Source: Rapana venosa
Lineage: Eukaryota; Mollusca; Gastropoda; Neogastropoda; Muricidae
DNA: 64,000 nucleotides
Direction of reading: 5' to 3'
NCBI GenBank assembly: GCA_028751875.1
Contig: CM054134.1
Location: forward strand, 42,660,594 to 42,724,593
Of this stretch, positions 51,640 to 63,700 are shown one piece after another. Below the pieces are notes generated by a model, which was not told where the DNA came from, ran no database searches, and saw nothing but the letters and a program-made list of their open reading frames with translations. The translations under genes were made by a program, and so were the position numbers. Position 1 is the first letter of the stretch. Each line of letters starts with the position of its first letter.

Positions 51640-51705
<66 letters not shown>

Positions 51706-54700
51706 TACAATAAAGATGTTAACACAGATGTGCTTCAGGTAAATAATTCTTTATTTCAACCTTTATCAATCTGTGACACATTTGTACTGCAGTCATTACC
51801 AGCAGTTATAGCACACAATGGAATGAAGACTTTGTTGGATTTCTTATGTGTGTCATAGTGTGTCTCCCCAATTATTTTCTTTGTCTATGCATAACAGTTT
51901 CTATTAAACCTTTTAGTTTTTCATTTCTTTAAATGCTGACATAGAAATGGAAATTAACTTAACAAGCTGAGGTATATTTTTCTGGCAACTCTAAACAGTT
52001 GTCATCCAAAGGTGTGTTGCAGAGATTTGCAAGCATCTGCTGATTCAGTTATTGGTACTAAAGCAAGAAGGTGAGAAGACATTTGATGAAACAGCCACAT
52101 TTCTCTGTCACTCAATTGTATACTGAGCTTCCAGGGTTGCAGTGTCTTCTGACTAAGTTGAAAGAAAATGTACTACAGGATACACCAATAGAAAGACATT
52201 TTTGTCCAAGCCAGTTCATATAGGACAGCTGTGTCCATTTAAGGATTGTGTGAAAATGTTGTAAACCAGCCAACATGGACATCATCTGGAGACTTATGCA
52301 TCCCTTCACAGCTTCATGTGGACTTTTGAAAGCTGTTATTGCTTTTGAAAACAGGCATTAGGAAAACACATAATGATATTGTATGTACCAGTGGTGGGAG
52401 CAACTGACAGGAAATTCTGTGGAAGAGGCAACCTTGTACACAACAGTGGGACAAATTACAAATAAGACATCAAAGCTGGCTTCAACTGCCTACAGAAGAA
52501 AAATTATAAAAAGATGGAATAAATTTTTGCTTTGTGGTCTTTTCTCCTTCAAATGTGTGTTTCATCATTAGTAGGTTGAGTGGCTTTGGCTGATTCAAGT
52601 GATTTGGCTTCTTGCGCTTCTGCATCCTCAGTGTCCTCTAACACTGTAGCAAATCAAATTTACACCAGCCTAGTTCTCTGTGACATCAGAGGTTTACAAG
52701 TTTAGTGAGGGGAGCACTGAGCTGCCCCATACTGGCATGAACCTGTCCCCTCCTTTACCACCTGTAATTAGGCATTAGTGAAGCTGGTTCTCAGAATGAT
52801 ATATCACAACATTATGAAATGCATGCAAAGTGATTAATCATTAAAATAGGGTTTATTCATCTGATTAATCATTAAAATATGAGTTAAAATGATTTTTGTT
52901 TCTTTTCTAAGCATGTTTTCACAAAAACTAGTGTTTCACAACATTTCACTTAAATGTTCACCACATATTTAGCCACTTGGCGGCCATTTTGAATCTGAAA
53001 ACACATTATGTAATTGATGAAAAAAATCAATAAATGTATTTTTTAAATAGCATATACAACCATATTTTACACCACCAAATTCCAAGTCAATATCTACAAC
53101 AGGTTCAAAAGTTATAAATGAAAATCTACCATGTACTGTCTTTTTGGTCCGTCGCAGGGCATTTTAGGGTTTTCGGCAAAATTAGACCCCATATTTAAAA
53201 CATTTGGTCTAGGATAGCCCTACAAAAAATTGGACATAATCTATGTATGCATATCTTTTAAGCAATGTAAAAATGTAGCCATAAGATGCTATCTTATCCA
53301 ACCTGTTGGACCTCAAACATGGCTTATCGTGCTATTTGAGTGAACCGCCAATCACATGATGAGGCAATTTTTAACAAAGTATATCATTTTCCCCCTTCAA
53401 GATAGAGAGCTGATTCTTTTTGTAGGTATTATTAGTATTATAGACATTGTATGTGGAAATTTTTATGGGTGTGATTGTAGTGCTTTCCGCTACAGGTCCT
53501 TTCCAAATAAGGCTTCCATACAGTTAAAATGGCCGAAAAATGTACCGCCACCTTTAGACACCCATAACTTTTGAAAAAATAGAGATAGAGACATAATTCT
53601 TTTTTTGTTGTGTTTGTTTTAAAAAGTTATTTTCAAAAATACCATTTTTATGTACACAAATACTATATAAAATTTTGGCTGCCGCTACCTACTTGCTACA
53701 TAGGCTAGTGATGACTCGTGATGTCAAGCAGCGAAGGGAAGTAATCTACATGGAAGAGTTATATCCCTTGACCAGGTTATCATAGGTTTAATTTTTTTCT
53801 CCTTAAAAAAAAACACATAAAAACTTTTCGCGGATTTCCGTGAATTCGTGGAGATGTACCATGCCTGGCTTAAAACCTTACTGATTTGGACAAAGTAAAG
53901 TGTAAACAATATGGCGGGATCTTGTTCACGCAAAGCAGCAACTCACACGAGAATCTCGTTGTTGTAAACAACAATGGTGGCGCCCATAGTAAGCACATGT
54001 CTGAGGGCGTTAGTGGGTGTTTGCAGGAAAACTGGGGTCTATTTTTACCTGGGCGTTTGCGGGTGGCTGCAGTGGTGTTGAGTTAAAGTAAATCACAATA
54101 TGATGATTCTAATGTCATTTTGTTGCCTTGTTTTGTCTACATACCTGTCTACCCCGAGAAGCCTTTCTTGGTATACCAGAGAGCTGATATCAAAATTCTG
54201 AAGCTGAAAGCCTGTTAGAAAATATAAATCTGGCTATACATAAAGAGTTTTGGCTCAGAAAATCCCAGTTTTGGATAAAACTCTTTTGGAAGCAGTTTGA
54301 CAGTTCTTTGCGCATGGGCATGCATACACACACACACACAAACACAAACATATTTATAAGGAAACTCACTTGTTGCTTGAACGAAGTCAACTCCTTTTTC
54401 TGTTGCTCCAAGATTTCAGACCGCTTCTTTTGCTCATCTGCAAGCTTGGTACTTAGTTCCTCAACCTTTTTTCGTAGCGCTAATTCCTCCATCATGGAGC
54501 CAAATACTGAAAAAAAATGTTTTAAGCCATTTTAACTTATTGCATTTGCTCTTAAAGTGTACCACTTTAAAATTGCTAATAGAAAATCATGCTGTATCAA
54601 AGCAATACACCAAGAAAAAACAAAGCTACTCAACTTGACGATACTTGCTTTTTAAGTCAAGTGCAACAAAGTGATTCTCACAAACAAAAAGTAATTAAAC

Positions 54701-57700
54701 TGTCTCAAAGTAATACAGTAAGAAACACTTTTGACCACACAAACCTGCTTTGGAGTGTCTCTATGTAAAACAAACTTGACACAACACTTACACTCAGTCC
54801 TTTCTCAGCTCCTCAGCCACCACTCTTTTCTACTTCTTACTCAAGACAAAAAATAAGAAGTAAATGAGTAAATCACAATTCTAAGACAACACTGAATCAT
54901 AAGCCAGCAAGCATTCTTTCCTCTCCTTTCTTCTGCAAATATGAACAGAACTACTATCTGACCTTGTTTCACACATGACAGAAATAATTCAGTTCCCATA
55001 CAAGCCCAATGTGAGTGAATGTGCTTTGTTGTTCTGAATGCACAGCCTGTAAATCCAGCATAACTCAGTCAGTCCAGGGCCCAGTGCTAAAATTAGCCCC
55101 AGCTGGGATGGAATGAATATAGCAGCTGAGAGTAGCTGAAAGGGAAACTGACAACTGCGAATGGCATACTGGTGTACCTCTGAAGTAAGTTTGATTCTGA
55201 CCTGTGACAAATGTCAAGCACACAAGAAAATGCCTTCAGTGTGTAAGCCACAAAGTCAAGAAAAACATCTTTGCCAGCACAGACACTGCCAGGTTTTCTT
55301 TTCCAATATAGTTACTGTTTTGTTGGATTAGTTGGTTTTTTCTTTCACAGCATCAAACATAAGAATCTCTCAATGCACAAGGAAGATATTTTTCTATCAC
55401 TACAAGTACCCCTCCCCTCCCCCCAACACACCTTCAATGACATTTCTTTTTTTCTTAAAGCTGACTTTAAACCACAGTTCTGTAAGCAGAAAAAAACAAC
55501 TGCACAATCAGGATTGATGAATAAGCAGGCCAGGTACAATTTTTGAAACATCTAGTTACTACAAATGCCTTGAAAAAATTGCCAAATTACGCCAGCTCAC
55601 AAAACCTAGCTTAGTCTGACAAAGTCCCCCCCTTCTTTAAAATATGTACTGACATGTCTTGCATACCTGTTCCAAACTTCCATGAATATTAATAAAGTAG
55701 AGGCATGGGAATGAAGGTAAGGGCACAAAAGGGGGATTGGGGGTGGGGGTGAGAGAATGAAAATGTGTGGAGAGAGAGAGCGAGAGTGAGAGAGAGGGGC
55801 AGCTTCACCAACATCTCAATTCTGAATACATTGATGACAAGTTGATGAACAAACTGAACAAGATTTTAACAATGACAACAAACCAGGTCTGAAAGAACAA
55901 AAGAAAGAGAGGGAGAGAGAGAGAATGAGAATTTGATAGGGCATAGAAAGCAAGGAGCACCCCCCCCCCTTCTCTTTTTGTTTTTATCCAGTGCTTTTAA
56001 GTGAACTATATTGCAAATTTGATTATGGTACGCCATGATGGCCCTGGTGTGTTGTGTGCATGTGTGTGCACACATGTGCAAGTGCATCAGCACCTAAAGA
56101 GGTTTTATGCAGGAGTGTACATTTGTAGATGGAAAATAAATAATTAAGGTGTGGGAAATGGTTGCATGGGTCTGGAATATTGATATGTGCTATCTGATGA
56201 GATAAAAGTAGATTGTTTTTAGATATACTTGTAACCCACATGAATTTCTCATGCAATCTTGACCCCCATTAAGATTGCGGCCAACAACGGCAGGAGTCTG
56301 TACTTTCCATTCTGACAGCAGCCGACCATTGGTGCCTACCACATGGACAGTATAATTCCTTTACACATAATATCTCGCAAGTCACACATAATGAGTCTGA
56401 GACTTGGTGGAGGGATCCAGGAAATGTGTTAGAGTTTACCATTGATAAATCTAAACCACTAACTCGCTTGTGGCAGGAATAAAATGGGGTAACACTATTT
56501 GTACGCAGAAGCCTGGTCATGGTAAAGGAAAATGGCGTCTCCTTTAGTAGCAGACGATTTATCTGATAAATCAGACAATGAATTGAATGCTGTTCTTTTA
56601 AAAGTTGAAAACTTTAAACAAGAAATGTTTGGGGAGTCAGATCTCAAGGTTGAGGAAGAGAATATCACAGTTAGGAAGAATAACATGCCATCTGCCCTAT
56701 TCCGTCAAGAGTGGGCACCTGCCCTACACAAACTAACTGTGGAGAAATCTGACCTTGTGGCTTGTCTTAGGAGTAAAGTAAGTCAGTTTAGAGTAGAAAA
56801 CTGCCAAAGAATTCAATATATATGGGAAGTTTAGTTCTAAACAATTAAAAAAATAAGAGGGTTAAAAAGTTTGCATTCATATTTGTTATACTTACCCTGT
56901 AAACTTTCCTGTGGAGAAAGCTGTCTCCTCTGGGTTCGCTCCATATGCTTCAACAATGCATTTTGCTTTTCCATAGCCCTGATAAAAATCATAAACATGA
57001 TGTAAAACAAATGAATCACAAGGTTTATATGTCACAGGGGTGAATTTCCAAAAAAAGACTTCCAAAATTTTTTGACTTTTTTTTTTTTTTTAACCATAGT
57101 CAGCACCTAAATTCTAGTCTTTATATGAAAAAACACCAAAAACATATCAAAGATATTGTTTGCTATACGTGGATACGTGAAATAAGAACTACAAGTATAA
57201 CAGAGCAAAGCAACCAACTTTTTTCAGAGTCAAAATGGGGAATATTACAGTGGATGAGCGTAAGGTAGAAGTGTGACCCCTCCCCCTTCTAAAAAGCTGG
57301 GCTCAGAGGGCTGCATCCCCTGCAGCCGATGCCCTTTAGAAAAATCTAGATAAAGTTTCTCCTGAAATAAAAACCATTCCTGTATGAAAGCAACATCTGA
57401 AATCCCTTTACTGTCTAAAAATAACCACAGCACTGTTGTGTGATCCTGAGCAGGAAATCTTTCAAATAGTCCAAGGACTTCCCTTCTGGAAGACTTCCCT
57501 GTCACAATTGCATTGTGGGATATGTGATAATGATAGTGAAAGTTATTAACCTACTACTGGCAGTCGGTCTTGGTTGATCCGATATTTTAAGATGAAGTCA
57601 GATCAGTCAGTCAGTCAATCCAGAGACAGCAGTGAGTTAACACTTGTTTTGTTTGTTGCTACTTTGTTAATCTAGCCTCCAAGCTCTGCATAGTTTTTGC

Positions 57701-60700
57701 TTTGCTTTCTAGTTCTGAACTTTGACAGTCCAAAATCTAACTAAAGCGATGGATAGATGACTTCCCAAGACTTACTGTGCATGTGCCAAAACTGATTACT
57801 TCCCTTGGACACTTCTGTCACCTGCTATTCCCTGTCCATTTCGTCCCCACACACATTTAAGCTTTTATCTTATCTTTTCACACAAAATTGTATATCTTTA
57901 GTTTATTGTCATTGTTAAAGAGAATACTTTTGACAGACATGCCTTGCTTTTCAAGAGTTTCAAAGGATGTTTTTTGTCACAGGCTGCCATTCTTAGCAGG
58001 ATTAAAGGTCTTGAATCAAATGTTTCTTTAACCAAAAAAAATCCAACAAACGCCAATACAGAATTCCGTTTTAAATGGAAGGAAAATCAACCGTGATATC
58101 ATTTTAGTTTCCTCAGAAGTCAGAGCATGGCTGCCTATATCAGAATAATTATGGTGATGTACTTGAAAACAGCCAAATAAACCTTCCTTTATTTAAATAT
58201 TCTTTTATTTCAAGGATAATGGAATAAACACTCATGTGCTTTTTTTTTTTACATCCAGTCCCTGTGTGTATGCAGTTTTGTAAATTTTGTCATCTGTTCC
58301 CACCAGCACACAATGGCCTATTCTTCCGAAAAGCAGAACGGGTTTTATCGTGTGCACAAGATGTTCTGTGTGCGTTCACACACGGGACCTCGGTTTATAG
58401 TTTCATCCAAAGGACTTTTAGGGCGAGTGGAGTCGGCACAGATGTTAACTCCAGAGGAAAAATCCTCTTGAATGGGAATGGAACCCGGGACAGCAGATCA
58501 TGAGCGCATCACGCTAACCACCAAAGTGCACTTAATACGGTTTCACAGTGATTCCCAGGTGTGTGATAAGCGAGACAGAGTGCAGTTTGTAGGTTACCCA
58601 CAAGGTGTTAAGCTGGGAAATGCCAAAAATATACCACCTTAGTCATTGGTAGCTGTCCACACGAAAATACTCAAAGATAATTTACTGTATGTCATCTAGG
58701 AAAAATACCTGGCCTCATACCTTTGGGTCTAAATCGACAGACATTTGTCTATAGTTGTCAGCCAAACACTGTAGCTAAACACTCACACATGTATACAAAT
58801 ATGTGTGTGTGAGCAATTCATATGGCAGATCTGCAACATAAATATAGCTCTGACTGTGAGATAAAAATTTAAAAGTCCATAAACTGTGCAATTTCAAGAA
58901 ACAAACGGCATTATGCACACTGTGGAGCAACCACCATCTGCATTTAAATTCTTAAGAGATGATCACACAAAGAAAAACAGGAAGAGCAGTCCCCATTCCA
59001 GCCCCCCCTGCACAGATCCAGAGCACACTGCCTAAATTAGGTATTCTATCTATCTATCTATCTGTCCCGTAGTCTGACGACCGTGGGGGCACCCTCAAAG
59101 ACTCAGCAACCAGTTCCCTCCATTCTTCTCTCTGTTCTGCCTTTCTCAGGGTTTTGTTGAGTTCTAGGCCTGTCCATTCACTGATGTTATCCTCCCAGCT
59201 CTTCCTTGGTCTGCCTCTTCTTCTTCCTCCTTGGACAGTGCCTTGCAAAACTGTCTTTGTAATTCCTTGGGATCTTGTGACATGCCCATACCACTTAAGT
59301 TTACGCTTTTTCACGATCGTTAGAAGGTTCTCATAGGGTCCAATGGTTTGCTGGATTCTGTTATGCACGCTTTCGTTGCTTATGTGGTCTTTGTAGGAGA
59401 TGCCAAGGAGTCTCCGAAAGCATCTCATCTCCACTGCCTGTACTCTTCTCTCCAAATCTGCAGTCAGGGTCCATGATTCACAGGCATACAGAAATATGGA
59501 TATGACGGAGGCAAAAGAGAAATGGATCGGTGAACAGTGCCAAGACATTGAAGAGAACATCAAGAAAAACAATAGCAAGAAAGCATATCAGCTGGTGAAA
59601 GACCTGACTAGCACGAAACAGAGAAAAGGTTTAACAATCCAAGACAAAAATGGGAAGTGTCTCACTGACGACCAGGATATTCTGAACAGATGGACAGAAT
59701 ACTGCTCCGATCTGTATAACTATAGAACCGCAGGAGATCCAGAAGTCCTTAATGTACCCGAAAGCAAAGACACAGACAGTCACCCTATCCTCCGAGAAGA
59801 AGTGGAAACAGCAGTCAGATCGCTGAAAAAGGGGAAGTCAGCAGGGGCTGACAACATTCCAGCTGAGTTGGTCCAAGCTGGAGGGGAAGCCATGATCAGC
59901 GCCCTACTAAGAATCTGCAACAAGATCTGGCAGACAGGAAAATGGCCAACACCATGGACGCAGTCACTCATCATCACCCTCCCCAAGAAAGGAAATCTAC
60001 AACAATGCCATAATTACCGCACAATCAGCCTCATATGTCACCCAAGCAAAGTCATGCTGCAGATAATATTGAATAGACTGAAGCCACAAGCAGAGACCAT
60101 CATTGCTGAGGAACAAGCAGGTTTCAGAGCAGGGCGCAGCACAACAGAACAGATATTCAACCTCAGAATACTATGTGAGCGGTACCTTCAACATCAACAA
60201 GACCTATACCACGTATTTATCGATTTTAAGAAGGCATTTGACAGGGTGTGGCATGCAGCTTTGTGGGCAACCATGAACTTGTACAGCATCAATGCAAACC
60301 TGATCAGAGTCATCAAACAGCTGTACAGCGAGGCCACCAGTGCAGTGTACTACAACAACAACATTGGAGAATGGTTTCGAACAACAGTTGGAGTAAGGCA
60401 GGGCTGTCTACTCTCACCCACTCTTTTCAACATCTTCCTTGAGAGAATCATGGCTGATGCACTGGAACATCATGAAGGATCAGTCAGCATTGGTGGCAGA
60501 ACGATCACAAACCTCCGCTTCGCAGATGACATTGATGGAATAGCAGGATCAGAAAAAGAGCTTGCCAGCCTAACAGAACACTTGGATAAGGCCTCCAAAA
60601 CATACGGCATGGAAATCAGTGCAGAGAAGACCAAACTGATGACTAATAACACCAACGGCATTAGCACTGATATCAGGGTTAATGACCAGAAGCTGGAAAC

Positions 60701-63700
60701 AGTTCAAAGCTTCAAGTACCTGGGAGCCATTGTATCCGACCAGGGATCCAAGCCAGAAGTAGTATGCAGGACTGCACAGACAATAACAGCTTTGTCAAAA
60801 CTAAACACCATCTGGAGAGATAAGAATATCTCAATTATCTCCAAGATCAGACTAATGCGCTCCCTTGTCATATCCATATTTCTGTATGCCTGTGCTACAT
60901 CAGGAAATAAAACTAAAACATCTTACTCATCCCGCCTTCTAGATTCGTGCCACTATAGAACTCAAGGATGTAACTATTTGCTGGGTAAATGTCTTCAGCC
61001 AAGTGTCTCCTGCACGCACACACACTGATACAGATTTCCAAAATGTACTTACTCATCTCGCCTTCTAGATTCGTGCCACTGTCGTTTCAAGTCTGCACCT
61101 ATCTGCGAGACAAGCCTCTTCAGATCCAAGTCTCCTGCACACATACAATATTCCAAGATATACTTTCACCTTCTGTATCAGCTGTAGTTATCACACTTAA
61201 AATCTCCACTACAACACATGTCAACATCCAACTTACGAAGTGATTCACGATTTCATTAATAATTCCTGTCTGTTTCTTCCTAAATGCCCAATGCCGGCAA
61301 TGGCATTCCCCGATTCCATTTAGTATCAGAATTAACAGACCAAATGAGGTTTTTTAAAAGTTACTTAATAATTGTGAAACAAACCACTAAAGACTTAAAG
61401 TGTTGGACAGATACCTTCCTAAAGCTGATCATGGGGTCCATTTGCATATATGTATACTTGAATCAGGTCAGGCCAAAGGCATGGTCCTTAATTATTCCTC
61501 AAATGCTGCCTGCAAAGTTTTATTTTGTAGTGAATTTTTTTCTCGAATCTTGGACAAAAATATTTTTGATGAGAATGAAGTTTTAACTGGTTACCTGCAC
61601 TTGTTTTTCCTCACTCTCTCTCTATCTCTATACACACACATTGCCACATGCATGTCAAATGCTTCAAGTCTACAATTATGATACAATTAAAAATAAAAAA
61701 CAAATACACCCCATGACAACCAATAATTGTAAAATCTCTTACAGAAGATGTCTCTACTCACACACAATGCCCTGTAAATAAAATGCTTACCATATTTCTA
61801 CAAAAGCGTATTTAGGTACAGGGTTTTAATTATCAAAATACAACAGAAATATATCTCATAACATTTTTTAAAAAAAAAGAGATAAACCTGTAGAGCATTT
61901 GCAACACTCAAAGAGGTAATAAATATTTGACTGCCTTCTGACAATATTTCCTCCTTCAGTCAACTGTGGTTCTCCTTCAGTCAACTCTGGTTCAGTCAGT
62001 AGATGTTACATTGTATTGAATTGCATTCAGGTGAAGAAATTCAAGGGTGTCATTGATGCTGTCCTACATTTGTAGCAAAAACATGCTAACTCTATCACCG
62101 ATTGCTGGCCAAAATGAATTGGCAATATATTTATATGCATACATGTATGCCTTTTCCTGCTGGTAAAAATGGATGACAAAACTATAAAAATAAAAACAAA
62201 AAAACTTTGCATTCACCCAGGTGTGTTTAGACACCATTTGCAAAGTCGGAATGCAGCTACCTAAATGGTGGGGGGAAAAACTTGCTTACGCAAAAATTTC
62301 TACTTTGGAGAAGGAAAAAATAATATATTCATCCACCATGGGACATTTTTTAATCTCAACAGCACATGCCACAGGTAAGACAGCAGAAAGCATAAGTTTT
62401 GCTTTGTCAAGACTGATCAACTTATAGAAAATCCTTCTTGTACAAGAACAAACTTTGCACTTAACCTTTTTTGCAACATCTTGATGATTAACATTGAAAA
62501 ATGCCATGCATACACTGATGTTCTTGAAGATTTATGTGGATTTTAAAAAAATCTGGAAAACTGAATTTTTCTTAAAAATGGGAAAATCAGAACTGCGGCT
62601 GAAAACCCCCAGAAAAATTCCAGGAAAAAAGAAAAGGCTAGCAGCTATGGATTTATACTCATCCCAACATAAACATGAGAAATATTCAAGTAAGTCAAAT
62701 CATTAGCAAGACAAAAATACTTTTTATGAAGTCAACAAAGAGCTTACCTCTCTTATCAGCAAGCTGGTCCAAGTACTGAAGCAAATGAAGATGACGTTTG
62801 GGATATTCTACACCGATACTCTTCAAAACATTGTTTTGACCAGCCATTTGTGCTTCTAAACTAGACAAAGAATCAGTAGATCTTGATGTCTCAGAGCCTA
62901 CAGCAGCTTTTCCCTTTGTCAATGTCAATGGCCCATAGTTTTGCGCTTTTCCACTTTGCAACTTTGATAAGACCGAGCTGTGTCGTGAACTTGAGGCATA
63001 AAAGTTCGAGTTGTTTGTATTGGACCGATAATTGGCTGCAGCGTGGTTTTCTTCTTCACCATCTGAAAGTGTTTCTGGCAAAGCTCCAAGCATAGGGGTT
63101 GGTGGTCTTGAGGCAGGGGTTGGTGGTCTTGGGGCAGGGGTTGGTGGTCTTGAGGCAGGGGTTGGTGGTCTTGAGGCAGGGGTTGGTGGTCTTGGGGCAG
63201 GGGTTGGTGGTCTTGAGGCAGGGGTTGGTGGTCTTGGGGCAGGGGTTGGTGGTCTTGGGGCAGGATCATGCTCTTTCATACTTACTGCTGCCCAATTGAT
63301 ATTACAATCACCATTCACTTCTGTCTGCTTGCTTCCACCATTGCGTCTTGAACTGATGTTAGTCTGTTCAGCTTCTTTAAACCTGTCACAAGTATGTAAA
63401 TATGCTGCTGCAAACTGTTCTGCATCTTTTTGCGATACATTGTGGACATTCCTTAAAACACTCTGGGTTGCCCAGGTCTTGGTCCAAGACAAACTCGTTT
63501 CTCTAGCATTCTGCGTAGGGCTTGGAGAATTTCTCCCTGAAAATATCAGGTCACTTTGAGCTTGCATACAGCCCTTTTTGTCTTCGACAAGATTGCTAGC
63601 TGGTGGGACTGCAAACTGATCAGCAGATTTGGCTGGAAGCATACTCCTCACAGCAGACTGTGGAGATCCAACATGAGCCCCCTGAAGTGTGGCCCAGGCA

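Larger units (their letters stand above)
50200..53691. mobile_element. 3.49-kb DNA transposon with 15-bp TIRs and 8-bp target duplication, family unassigned
   Basis: Left end TAGGTAGCGGCAGCC (50200-50214) is the exact reverse complement of the right end GGCTGCCGCTACCTA (53677-53691). Perfect flanking direct repeat CTTGCTAC (50192-50199 and 53692-53699). Inserted in an intron of the CCDC14-like gene. Interior: CpG- and GATC-rich left part (50800-51250), poly-C at 51565-51580, (CA)n at 51636-51700, possible minus-strand terminal exon at 52549-52643. No clear transposase. 8-bp duplication fits hAT or P superfamilies. Confidence 0.85.

Noticed and set aside
52112..52309. 65-codon minus-strand ORF as transposase
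   Set aside because: No recognisable catalytic motif and no continuation in neighbouring frames.
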